Below, in pieces: positions 42,936-51,052 of a stretch of DNA of 57,071 bases. The notes beneath the pieces were generated by a model, which saw only the letters and a list, made by a program, of their open reading frames with translations, did no database searches and had not been told where the DNA came from. Location: positions 1 through 57,071 of the forward strand of contig JAMPGE010000006.1 of the NCBI GenBank assembly GCA_023664085.1, written 5' to 3'. A program made the translations under genes and the position numbers. Every line of letters starts with the position of its first letter. The stretch's first letter is position 1. Source of the stretch: Muribaculum sp. GTDB taxonomy: Bacteria > Bacteroidota > Bacteroidia > Bacteroidales > Muribaculaceae.

Positions 42936-44276
42936 TTAGAAGCGGCTATAGATTTCCACTCCTTTGGCTTTGGCTTTGGCTTCGTCGGCCTTTGAATTAG
43001 CATCCACTCCGTATTTGGATAATTCCGGTACCACTACTCTTGTGCCCGGTCTTATCTTGTTGGGATGGCCTAGTATGGATTTGTTTTCTTCGTATATATA
43101 TGGCCAAAAATGATAATTGCCGTAGTGCTCTTTGGCTATGGTGGTCAGGTATCGTGTGGTTGTCACAGTGTCGTATCCCGGTTCTTTTATTTTGACGTCG
43201 GAGGGTTCTGTAGGCGCCACTTCTTCCTCACTTTCTTCTTCAGTACATGCACTTTCTTCTTCAATCGAGACCTCTGTATCCTTGACGGGTTGTTCTGAAA
43301 TTAATTTGTTATTTTCAAGAGTTCGCTCCAACTTGTCGTTTAATAAATAATAGCATACACCTATTCCGCACACTACTATTATCAGCGAACATATCACTCC
43401 CCATAAGAATCCAAAACCGAAACTCCTACGCCTATCCTTTTCAATCTTAGTCACTGACGAGTAGTTTGTCTTTGCCGGAACTGCCAGAGTTTCTTTCTCA
43501 TCCGTCGCCACAGTATCTGCCTTATTTTTATCTTCCGATGCAATTGCACCCAATTCCGGTATCGACATATTATCGGTAACAGATACATCGCTTTCTTCCA
43601 TAGCTTTTGTCATTGATTCGGAATGGGTTGTACTTTCTTCCAACACATATTCCACTTCGCCGGAATCTGCAGATTGCATTACGTTCTCATTCTCGCTAGA
43701 TTCCAAGGTATCGTCTGTGTCACACTCTTCTTCTTCCTGAGTGAGGGCGACATCTAAATCAACAATGTGTTGCTCTATATTATCGGTGTCTTCAACGGCA
43801 TCGTCTTTTTCTTCTATCTCCTTTTCTTCATCCGTTGCATCATCAACCGTGTCTATCGCAAAGCCTTCTTCTTTGGATTCTTCTTCAGTCAACGGTGCGG
43901 TCTCACCCATAACTGCGGCAAGTTTGTCATCTTCAAGTTCTTCTTCAGTTATTGAGTCGGAAAGTTCTACAGTCTCAAACATAGAAAAAGGAGAATTTAC
44001 AGCATCCGCCAATTCCTTGGCCGGGATGAAACTCAGTTTGCCATGGGAAGGAATTATGTATTGTTCGCCGGTAGACACGTTCACACTGCGTCTTTCCTCC
44101 ACCATCACAATCTTGAAAGTGCCGAGGCCCTTGATTTTTACTGATTCTCCACTTTCAAGAGTGTCGCTGATCACGCTGAAAAGGGTGCGGATATATTCTT
44201 CCGTGGTTTTCTTATTTTCACCGATCCTTTGGGCAAGCAGAGAGGCAAGTTTCGGTAAAGTAATCTTTTCGTTCAT
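42936..44276 (-). CDS. Membrane-spanning HU-LysM protein
   Basis: 446 residues in five parts. Residues 1-93 are an HU/IHF-fold DNA-binding domain ('LPKLASLLAQRIGENKKT', 'GESVKIKGLGTFKIV', then 'HGKLSFIPAKELADAV'). Residues 100-275 are a long, strongly acidic linker. Basic residues 'KIEKDRRRSF' precede one transmembrane helix (about 286-311), predicting the HU domain inside and the C-terminus in the periplasm. A second acidic stretch follows, then a LysM-like domain (about 371-418: 'YLTTIAKEHYGNYHFWPYI', 'NKIRPGTRVVVPEL'). LysM domains bind peptidoglycan. The start overlaps the upstream HU gene by 4 bases and has a near-perfect Shine-Dalgarno sequence. A DNA-to-wall linker is inferred, not shown. 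Confidence 0.85.
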   Translation of the reverse strand: MNEKITLPKLASLLAQRIGENKKTTEEYIRTLFSVISDTLESGESVKIKGLGTFKIVMVEERRSVNVSTGEQYIIPSHGKLSFIPAKELADAVNSPFSMFETVELSDSITEEELEDDKLAAVMGETAPLTEEESKEEGFAIDTVDDATDEEKEIEEKDDAVEDTDNIEQHIVDLDVALTQEEEECDTDDTLESSENENVMQSADSGEVEYVLEESTTHSESMTKAMEESDVSVTDNMSIPELGAIASEDKNKADTVATDEKETLAVPAKTNYSSVTKIEKDRRRSFGFGFLWGVICSLIIVVCGIGVCYYLLNDKLERTLENNKLISEQPVKDTEVSIEEESACTEEESEEEVAPTEPSDVKIKEPGYDTVTTTRYLTTIAKEHYGNYHFWPYIYEENKSILGHPNKIRPGTRVVVPELSKYGVDANSKADEAKAKAKGVEIYSRF

Positions 44277-44566
44277 ATATCACCTCCTTCCGACGCCTTG
44301 AGTTTAGATTTCAATATCGTAGACGGCTTGAAACCCACCACTATCTTTGGTGGTATCAACAATCGTTTGCCTGAGGCAGGATGCACCGATATGCGTTCCA
44401 TACGCTTTTTGGGTTCTAAATTTCCAAAAGTGGGGATAGCCACCGTGTCTGATTCCTGAAGTACATCAGTGATGACTTCACATAATCCGGCGGTTAAAGC
44501 CGCAACCTTCTCCACGTCGGTGTCCATACGTTGCGCCACTTTATCCATGAGCATCCTATTATCCAT
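44273..44566 (-). CDS. HU family DNA-binding protein
   Basis: 97 residues. The HU fold is visible: 'LMDKVAQRMDTDVEKVAALT', 'QESDTVAIPTFGNLEPKKR', 'ERISVHPASGKRLLIPPK' (the DNA-binding arm with the P near its tip) and 'IVVGFKPSTILKSKLK'. It lies directly upstream of the membrane-spanning HU-LysM gene and its last codons carry that gene's Shine-Dalgarno sequence. HU proteins act as dimers, so a heterodimer with the neighbouring HU domain is plausible. It is shorter than the large DNA-binding proteins and has no membrane segment. Confidence 0.88.
   Translation of the reverse strand: MDNRMLMDKVAQRMDTDVEKVAALTAGLCEVITDVLQESDTVAIPTFGNLEPKKRMERISVHPASGKRLLIPPKIVVGFKPSTILKSKLKASEGGDI
44281..44289 (-). 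promoter_or_regulatory. Strong Shine-Dalgarno sequence for the HU-LysM gene
   Basis: AAGGAGGTG on the minus strand, with six bases between AGGAGG's last G and the ATG, is a full match to the anti-Shine-Dalgarno end of 16S rRNA. It lies within the last codons of the upstream HU gene (…EGGDI-stop). Such matches are rare in Bacteroidota, whose ribosomes usually hide the anti-Shine-Dalgarno. Confidence 0.8.
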
Positions 44567-44648
44567 ATATTGCTGATAATTTATGAATTAAAAACTTTTT
44601 GCACTGCATTCATGAAGAAATTCCAATCAGAATCTTCTCCTGAAACTA

Positions 44649-44656
44649 CAAAAATA
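44649..44656 (-). promoter_or_regulatory. -7 box for the HU operon
   Basis: TATTTTTG on the minus strand matches TAnnTTTG. No clear TTTG is at the expected -33 distance. Predicted start near 44642, 76 bases before the HU gene. Confidence 0.4.
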
Positions 44657-44744
44657 GCTCTTTTCTTTCAATTTGTGATTCTCATTCTCAACTTTTCTAA
44701 TCTCGTCGTATCATTTTTTCAATTCATTTTATAAAATTTTTCCT

Positions 44745-44752
44745 TAAATTTG
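44745..44752 (+). promoter_or_regulatory. -7 box for the TraB gene
   Basis: TAAATTTG lies 7 bases before the ATG. A start at the usual distance would fall at or next to the start codon, giving a leaderless mRNA. No clear -33 element is seen. Confidence 0.45.
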
Positions 44753-44759
44753 TAGTGTT

Positions 44760-45659
44760 ATGAAAATACTACTGTCAGTCCTGGCTCTCGTGGCCACTTA
44801 TATTCCGGCTTCGGCCCAACTCCTTTATAAAATCACAAACCCTGAAGGAACCAACATCTCCTACATTTTCGGCACCCACCACATGGCTCCGTTAAGCGTG
44901 CTTGATGATATCCCCCAGATTCAGCAGGCTCTTGACAATGCCGAGGTCGTGGTCGGTGAGATCGACATGACAGGCGGTCAAATGCAAATGGCCCTTCAAC
45001 TCCAAAAATATGCTGCCGCTCCCCCCGACAGCACTCTTTCCTCACTTTATTCTTCGGCGGATTACGATCGTCTTGATGCCGCTTTCACCAAATTTATAGA
45101 TACCCCACCCCTCTCCTTAAAAATGTTTGATTCCATGCGTCCGATGGTGGTGCAGGCTCTGTTTACCGTCTACCTGATGCAAAAACACTTCCCGGAGTAT
45201 GATCCCTCCCAGCAACTCGACACGTATTTCCAGACCGAATCAAAGGCACTCGGCAAAGATATCATAGCCCTTGAAACCGTCGACGAGCAGGGAAATCTCC
45301 TTTACCAAAGCACCCCCATCGCCCAACAGGCAGACAACCTGCTTAAAATCATTGACAACCCTGAGGAAGCCGTACAAGAAGTGAAGGAACTAAACGAGTC
45401 ATATCTCAGCCACGACATTCAAGCCCTTCTCGACATGACCATTGCACAGGAAGATGATGCAGAAGCAAAACAATTTATTAACGTTTTGCTAACGCAAAGA
45501 AATCACAATTGGATGGAGAAACTTCCCGAAATACTAAATTCGCGCCCAGCCTTTGTTGCTGTAGGCGCATTGCATCTTCCCGGAGAAAACGGCATTCTTA
45601 ACCTCTTACAAAGAAAAGGGTTCAGCATAACTCCGGTTGATGCCATCACCGGGCGCTAA
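44760..45659 (+). CDS. TraB/GumN family protein
   Basis: 299 residues with a signal peptide (1-19, 'LSVLALVATYIPASA'). TraB/GumN marks are 'ISYIFGTHHMAPLSVLDDIP' near the start, 'AEVVVGEIDM' and 'AFVAVGALHLPGENGILNLL' at the end. The two GxxH motifs and the Glu are the proposed metal-site residues shared with the Wnt-cleaving Tiki proteases. The bacterial function is unknown. It is divergent from the HU operon and probably exported. No terminator is seen after it. Confidence 0.88.
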   Translation: MKILLSVLALVATYIPASAQLLYKITNPEGTNISYIFGTHHMAPLSVLDDIPQIQQALDNAEVVVGEIDMTGGQMQMALQLQKYAAAPPDSTLSSLYSSADYDRLDAAFTKFIDTPPLSLKMFDSMRPMVVQALFTVYLMQKHFPEYDPSQQLDTYFQTESKALGKDIIALETVDEQGNLLYQSTPIAQQADNLLKIIDNPEEAVQEVKELNESYLSHDIQALLDMTIAQEDDAEAKQFINVLLTQRNHNWMEKLPEILNSRPAFVAVGALHLPGENGILNLLQRKGFSITPVDAITGR

Positions 45660-45789
45660 GCCGACATATTCTCAATCAGTAGAATTTTCTAAAAACACCG
45701 CGTTTAAGCGTAAAGATACCAAGCATAAATAAATTATTAGGGCAATTTTCTCTTATTTGCAATATCCGACAAATCTTTTTCTAATATTT

Positions 45790-45821
45790 TTTGCATATAA
45801 CGATAATTTAGCCTAATTTTG
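45790..45821 (+). promoter_or_regulatory. Promoter for tnaA
   Basis: TTTG (45790-45793) and TAATTTTG (45814-45821) are 20 bases apart. Predicted start near 45829 leaves a short 32-base leader, so there is no room for a TnaC-type leader peptide. Confidence 0.65.
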
Positions 45822-45860
45822 CGTCAAACAATAACTACCAATCAACAAACAGACAATATC

Positions 45861-47246
45861 ATGGAATTACCATTTGCAGAGTCTTGGAAAATCAAGATGG
45901 TAGAGCCCATCAAAAAGACTACACGCGAACAGCGTCTCGAACTTCTCAAAAAAGCTGACTGGAACGTATTCCTGCTTCCCTCCGACGCTGTATACATCGA
46001 CTGCCTTACCGATTCCGGCACTGGCGCAATGAGCGACCGTCAGTGGGCTGCTATGATGACCGGTGACGAATCCTATGCCGGTGCCCGTTCTTTCTATGAA
46101 CTCAAAGACACCATCTACAAAATCACCGGTTTCCAGTATGTACTTCCCACTCACCAGGGTCGTGCCGCTGAAAACGTTCTCTTCTCCCACCTCGTAAAGG
46201 AAGGTGACATCGTGCCCGGCAACTCTCACTTCGACACCACCAAAGGCCACATCGAATCCCGCAAGGCTTTTGCCGTAGACTGCACTGTAGACGAAGCAAA
46301 AAACACCCAGCTGGAGGTGCCCTTCAAAGGCAATGTCGATCTCAAGAAACTTGAGAAGTGTCTTGAAGAAAACCACGACAAGATTCCTTTCATCATCGTC
46401 ACAATCACCAACAATACAGCCGGCGGTCAGCCCGTTTCCATGGAAAACCTCCGCGGTGTGCGCAAACTCGCCGACAAATACGGCAAACGCGTTTGCTTCG
46501 ACTCTGCCCGCTTCGCTGAAAACGCTTACTTCATCAAAATGCGTGAAGAAGGCTACCGCGACAAGACCATCAAAGAAATCGCTCATGAAATGTTCGATCT
46601 CGCCGACATGATGACCATGTCTTCCAAAAAAGACGGTCTTGTAAACATGGGTGGCTTCATCGCTACTCGCTGGGAAGATATCTACGAAGGCGCCAAAATG
46701 TATCTTATCCCCTTCGAAGGCTTCCTTACTTACGGCGGTATGAACGGCCGTGATATGGCAGCTCTTGCTGTTGGTCTTGACGAAAACACTGAGTTCGACA
46801 TGCTCGAGACTCGTATCCGTCAGGTGGAATACCTCGCAAAAAAACTTGATGAGTACGGCATCCCCTACCAGCGTCCTGTTGGCGGCCACGCCCTCTTCAT
46901 CGATGCCGACAAGGTGCTCGACCAGATCCCCAAGGAAGAGTTCCCCGCCCAGCGCCTCACTATCGAGCTCTATCTTGAAGCAGGCGTACGTGGTTGCGAA
47001 ATCGGCTACCTCCTCGCTGACCGCGATCCCATCACCCGCGAAAACCGCTTCGGTGGCAACGACTTCCTGCGTCTCTGCATCTGCCGTCGCACTTACACCA
47101 ACAACCACATGGACGTGATCGCTGCCGCTCTGAAGAACGTATACGATCGTCGTCACGAGATCAAACGTGGTGTGGAAATCGTATGGGAAGCTCCCCTTAT
47201 GCGTCACTTCACAGTTAAACTCCGCCCCCTCGACGAAGAAAAGTAA
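45861..47246 (+). CDS. tnaA: Tryptophanase
   Basis: 461 residues from ATG 45861, since 'MELPFAESWKIKMVEPIKKT' is the family N-terminus. PLP-fold motifs: 'LPTHQGRAAENVLFS', 'NSHFDTTKGHIESRKA', 'NNTAGGQPVSMENLRGV', 'FDSARFAENAYFIK' and the PLP lysine in 'MSSKKDGLVNMGGF'. Tyrosine phenol-lyase is the close alternative; its key Arg381 (in 'MERG') corresponds here to Ile in 'GCEIGYLL', as in tryptophanases. The enzyme turns tryptophan into indole, pyruvate and ammonia. Codons are extremely rich in C at the third position. A strong terminator follows. Confidence 0.9.
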   Translation: MELPFAESWKIKMVEPIKKTTREQRLELLKKADWNVFLLPSDAVYIDCLTDSGTGAMSDRQWAAMMTGDESYAGARSFYELKDTIYKITGFQYVLPTHQGRAAENVLFSHLVKEGDIVPGNSHFDTTKGHIESRKAFAVDCTVDEAKNTQLEVPFKGNVDLKKLEKCLEENHDKIPFIIVTITNNTAGGQPVSMENLRGVRKLADKYGKRVCFDSARFAENAYFIKMREEGYRDKTIKEIAHEMFDLADMMTMSSKKDGLVNMGGFIATRWEDIYEGAKMYLIPFEGFLTYGGMNGRDMAALAVGLDENTEFDMLETRIRQVEYLAKKLDEYGIPYQRPVGGHALFIDADKVLDQIPKEEFPAQRLTIELYLEAGVRGCEIGYLLADRDPITRENRFGGNDFLRLCICRRTYTNNHMDVIAAALKNVYDRRHEIKRGVEIVWEAPLMRHFTVKLRPLDEEK

Positions 47247-47274
47247 ACTGCAAATTTCATCCAATTATAACCGC

Positions 47275-47312
47275 AAAATAGGAGACCCTTAATTGAGTCT
47301 CCTATTTTTTCT
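47275..47312 (+). terminator. Terminator of tnaA
   Basis: AAAATAGGAGAC (47275-47286) pairs perfectly with GTCTCCTATTTT (47297-47308) and leads into T-rich sequence. The A-rich left arm also lets it serve the converging MscS gene. Confidence 0.9.
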
Positions 47313-47374
47313 TTCTCATGGGAGTGTATATCATTCCCGTGGGATTTTTTACTGCTTTGAGAGAGCAGATTGCC

Positions 47375-48913
47375 CTATTTCCCCTTTGGAGCGGGACCAG
47401 CCGGTGCCGGGGAGGCAACCCCTGTCTGCATGGCAGTTGGTTCCGTAGAAGCCGACGTCTGCGGTGGATAGGCCGGGTTCTCAGGCGTTCCGCTTTCGTT
47501 GAAGAAGGGATACGGCAGACCGTAAAGCACGTCCGGATTCTTGCCGGGACTCATATAGCCGTCGATTATCGTATCGCGCCCCGTCGGATTCTCGAATGTA
47601 TATAGATTGAACCGATACAGCATCACAGCAATATGTTCGAACACGGATGCCTGTATGGCCTCGTAGGGCAGCCAGGCCGATGTGTTGGTGAAGCAATAAA
47701 CCTGCAGCGGAATTCCGGTGGACGTCTGGGCAAGTGTCGTGACAAAACATGTATTGTCCGGACCGGATGCAATCTGAGGATTTGACGCCAGATATATTGC
47801 CAGATATGCTCTGAACACTCCAAGGTTACTTTCGATGCTGCCGTCGGCTATCCCCGCAGGATTCTGTGTGTCGTAATTTTTACCGCTCGCCCTCTGCTCC
47901 CTCTTTATTTTAATCCAATCCGCGAGCAATGGGATTTTGGCATATGCATCAAGCATGGACTCATCGGTAGGCACCACACTGTCAGCATCTATCATATACG
48001 ATCTCTGGATACGACGCGTATTGCTCAGCTGCATGTTGCGATAGTTGGTAAAACTGCCGCTTATCAGACTGTATGGGGGCAATGTTGTGATCGTTTTATC
48101 CCAATTCTCCACCTTGACCGAAGTTAAAGACACTTCCTTAACAGTGCCATTAGCGTCCGTGCCGTTTACCTTTATCCAGTCTCCAACATGCAGACTATCG
48201 TTTTCCGATAATTGTACACCGGCCACAACTCCCAATATATTGTCTTTAAATACAAGCATCAACACAGCTGAGAAGGCACCCAGTCCGGCTATCAACGATC
48301 CGGGAGATTTATCAAACAATACTCCCAATATTACTACAATAGCTAATATCCATATTATTCCTTTTAATAGTTGTACAAGTCCGTTGAGCGGTAATTTTTT
48401 CTTATTCTCACGCTCATCGATGTGCTCCCAAATGGCGGTGGCAATGATGCAGAGCGAATTGGCAATCACATATACTATATATATCCAGCTTATACGAGTA
48501 AGCCATGCCGACAGGCTTTGTCGATCGTTGAGAGTAAACTGTATAAGGATCAGAAAAACAATCGGGGTGATTATCCTGCTGGTCTTGATAAAGAAATGAT
48601 GGTTCCGCAGACGCTTATATATACCTGCGTCAAACCTTTTACTCACAAGCCGTGTCATCTGGACCACAAGTATCCCTACTATCCACCCTATTATCAGTGC
48701 TATCAAAAATACGGTTATGGAGTATAGCCAGATGAAGGCATTGCTGTCGTGGCCAAGACCGACAAGATCAAGCACCCAGTGCGTAATCTTCATAATTACC
48801 CGTGCTATGTCGTAGTAGTTTTCTTCGCTTTTATCGCCTAATATTACTGTTGAAGCCGGCACAATATCGTCGGCATGAACTGTAGGCAAATATGTAATTA
48901 TGTTCGGAATCAT
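47375..48913 (-). CDS. Mechanosensitive channel, MscS/YbdG type
   Basis: 512 residues. Several transmembrane helices (about 62-90, 115-135, 140-160, 195-215, 220-240) precede the MscS beta domain: 'LSENDSLHVGDWIKVNGTDA', 'GTVKEVSLTSVKVENWDKTI' and 'PPYSLISGSFTNYRNM'. The long N-terminal part and 'ESMLDAYAKIPLLADWIKIK' resemble E. coli YbdG. The C-terminal 35 residues are Pro, Ala and Thr rich. Such channels open under membrane tension to release solutes. It is a lone gene, converging with tnaA. Confidence 0.9.
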   Translation of the reverse strand: MIPNIITYLPTVHADDIVPASTVILGDKSEENYYDIARVIMKITHWVLDLVGLGHDSNAFIWLYSITVFLIALIIGWIVGILVVQMTRLVSKRFDAGIYKRLRNHHFFIKTSRIITPIVFLILIQFTLNDRQSLSAWLTRISWIYIVYVIANSLCIIATAIWEHIDERENKKKLPLNGLVQLLKGIIWILAIVVILGVLFDKSPGSLIAGLGAFSAVLMLVFKDNILGVVAGVQLSENDSLHVGDWIKVNGTDANGTVKEVSLTSVKVENWDKTITTLPPYSLISGSFTNYRNMQLSNTRRIQRSYMIDADSVVPTDESMLDAYAKIPLLADWIKIKREQRASGKNYDTQNPAGIADGSIESNLGVFRAYLAIYLASNPQIASGPDNTCFVTTLAQTSTGIPLQVYCFTNTSAWLPYEAIQASVFEHIAVMLYRFNLYTFENPTGRDTIIDGYMSPGKNPDVLYGLPYPFFNESGTPENPAYPPQTSASTEPTAMQTGVASPAPAGPAPKGK

Positions 48914-49287
48914 AGAGTTTTGGGTTTAGTGATGTGAACCAAAAATTTGCTCGGTTCATTTCAAGAAAATACAATACTTTAAAAGGAATACAATGCTCTT
49001 GCAATTTTTGTTCAATCATAACGGCAACGGGGATAGACAAGACTGCAAGGTTTGTCTCATAAAATCAAGGGTTGTCTCATAAAATATTGAGCATACAGAT
49101 ATTAAAATCGAATTAACAAATTTTAACAATTAAGGACAATAATTTTTGCTCATTTTGAGGCCAAGTGTGCAATGTAAAATTTCTTTAAGTTTTTTTAACA
49201 ATATTTCCCAACGTTTTGAAAATAAGTGTATTTTTATCAAAATTAATCTTAAGGGCTAAAATATTATCCTTTAATATTTGTTTTAAA
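48914..49287. other. AT-rich non-coding gap before ndk
   Basis: No gene is visible. It contains a direct repeat of TTGTCTCATAAAAT (49052-49065 and 49072-49085, 20 bases apart) also matched at 39104-39115. Otherwise it is T- and A-rich sequence leading into the ndk promoter. Confidence 0.6.
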
Positions 49288-49319
49288 ATTGGATATGCAA
49301 TCATTATATCCTACCTTTG
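49288..49319 (+). promoter_or_regulatory. Promoter for ndk
   Basis: ATTG (49288-49291, TTG core) and TACCTTTG (49312-49319) are 20 bases apart. Predicted start near 49327 gives a leader of about 90 bases. Confidence 0.6.
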
Positions 49320-49416
49320 AATAGTGAAAATACTCAAATCTTAAAATTTATTAACAAAAACATACGGCATCTCCCGGGACAAAACTGTCCCAATTGGTGC
49401 AAATATAATCATATCT

Positions 49417-49881
49417 ATGGAGCAGACTCTTGTTATTCTCAAGCCATCCGCAGTAGAGCGTAAACTCGTAGGTGAAGTAATCGGTCGCATCGAGCGTCGC
49501 GGTCTCATCATCAGCGGCATGAAAATGATGCAACTTGACGAAAAAATCCTTCGTGAGCACTACGCTCATCTTGTAGACAAGCCCTTCTTCCCCTCCATAG
49601 TGGAATCCATGACTGCTTGCCCGGTAATCGTAATGGTTCTCTCGGGAGTAGACGTTGTGTCCGTGTTCCGCACAATGACAGGCGTAACCAACGGTCGCGC
49701 CGCAGCTCCCGGCACTCTTCGCGGAGATTTCTGCGTAAGTGGTCAAGCCAATATCGTACACGCTTCAGACAGCGTGGAAAACGCCAAGATCGAAATCGCA
49801 CGTTTCTTCCGTCCGGAAGAAATTTTCGACTACTCCCCCGTAGATATCAACTTCCTCTACGGAGCCGACGAACTTAAATAA
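49417..49881 (+). CDS. ndk: Nucleoside diphosphate kinase
   Basis: 154 residues, usual length. 'EQTLVILKPSAVERKLVGEV' is the N-terminal signature, and 'GTLRGDFCVSGQANIVHASD' carries the catalytic His in 'NIVHASDS'. It transfers the gamma phosphate between nucleoside di- and triphosphates. Own promoter; the next gene starts 104 bases later. Confidence 0.97.
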   Translation: MEQTLVILKPSAVERKLVGEVIGRIERRGLIISGMKMMQLDEKILREHYAHLVDKPFFPSIVESMTACPVIVMVLSGVDVVSVFRTMTGVTNGRAAAPGTLRGDFCVSGQANIVHASDSVENAKIEIARFFRPEEIFDYSPVDINFLYGADELK

Positions 49882-49985
49882 AATATTCACTTCGCGATTG
49901 AAATCTCACCTCAGACATTTCTCTCCCGGAATCTCCTCTTCCCAGATGAAGAAAATTCTTAACTGGGACTAAATCAAAACTAAAA

Positions 49986-50927
49986 ATGAATTTACTTAAA
50001 GTATTTTGCTTAGTCGGCGCGATGTTGGTTATGCCGGCTTTTATGGCCGACGCCCAGACTACTAAATCAGGCAACAAGCATTCTGCTGCCCACCGGCAAT
50101 TACTTGCATCCCAATCAAAGGGTCAAGACAAAATCAAACTCATAGACCAGAGTTCTTTTATCGATCTGCTCGATGACATTGAACCTGAAATCGATATCTA
50201 TACCGAGGGATGGAATTCAAAACGCGTGAATCCCTTCCGCGAACAGGACGTGCCCAATTCCAAGACAATTGACGTGACAGGCTACTTCATGCCCGTGCCC
50301 GGAGGCGTCACTTCCAACTATGGATACCGTGCCAAGTTCGGGCGTATGCACAAAGGGGTCGATCTTCATTTAAGATCAAACGATACCGTATACGCAGCTT
50401 TCGACGGCAAGGTGCGTCTCACCAATTATGAAGCCAAAGGATATGGCAACTACGTCATAATTCGTCACCCCAACGGTCTCGAAACCGTTTATGGTCACCT
50501 CAACAAACATCTTGTAAAACCCGATCAAGTGGTAAAGGCCGGACAACCCATCGGTCTGGGCGGCAGCACAGGCCGCAGCACAGGTCCTCATCTTCACTTC
50601 GAGACCCGCTATATGGGTTATGCCATCAACCCCAACGCCATCTTCGACTTTGCCCGGAAAACAACTCATACCGATACTTATACTTTCTCTAAATCGACCT
50701 ACACTCAGCCTCGCAACTATGCTCCCGCTAAGAACATGGCCGCTTCTCAAGAAAAGCCGTATAAGTCCGGCACTTCCACAAAGTCTACCTATACCGTAAA
50801 AAAAGGCGACACGCTGTCTTCAATAGCCAGATCCTACGGTATGTCGGCCACTACCCTTCGTAAAATCAACGGTCTTTCCTCAAATGAAATAATCAAAGCA
50901 GGTCAGGTACTGAAGATTAAACAATAA
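49986..50927 (+). CDS. M23 peptidase with LysM domain
   Basis: 313 residues. A signal peptide (1-23, 'VGAMLVMPAFMADA') is followed by a spacer and the M23 lysostaphin-type domain (about 100-215): 'MHKGVDLHLRSND' gives H-x-x-x-D, and 'STGPHLHFETRY' gives H-x-H. The C-terminal LysM domain (about 270-313) has 'YTVKKGDTLSSIARSYGMSA' and 'NEIIKAGQVLKI'. It cuts or remodels peptidoglycan cross-links in the periplasm. All zinc ligands are present, so it should be active, unlike the EnvC/NlpD type. Confidence 0.93.
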   Translation: MNLLKVFCLVGAMLVMPAFMADAQTTKSGNKHSAAHRQLLASQSKGQDKIKLIDQSSFIDLLDDIEPEIDIYTEGWNSKRVNPFREQDVPNSKTIDVTGYFMPVPGGVTSNYGYRAKFGRMHKGVDLHLRSNDTVYAAFDGKVRLTNYEAKGYGNYVIIRHPNGLETVYGHLNKHLVKPDQVVKAGQPIGLGGSTGRSTGPHLHFETRYMGYAINPNAIFDFARKTTHTDTYTFSKSTYTQPRNYAPAKNMAASQEKPYKSGTSTKSTYTVKKGDTLSSIARSYGMSATTLRKINGLSSNEIIKAGQVLKIKQ

Positions 50928-51052
50928 AAGGCAACCTACATTATCTTATCTCCCCTTTTCCAATAATACAAAATAGAGCAACTAAGTTATAAATTTTCCC
51001 AATGGGAGGACGCCACACCTGTTCTTCCATTTTTCTTATTTTCTTAATCAGC

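Noticed and set aside
45822-45860. TnaC-type leader peptide for tnaA
   Set aside because: The predicted leader is only about 32 bases and has no small frame with a Trp codon.
45867-47264. A 465-codon open frame on the minus strand opposite tnaA
   Set aside because: It is the mirror of a gene with C-ending codons, which removes stops from one antisense frame. Its translation is low in recognisable motifs.
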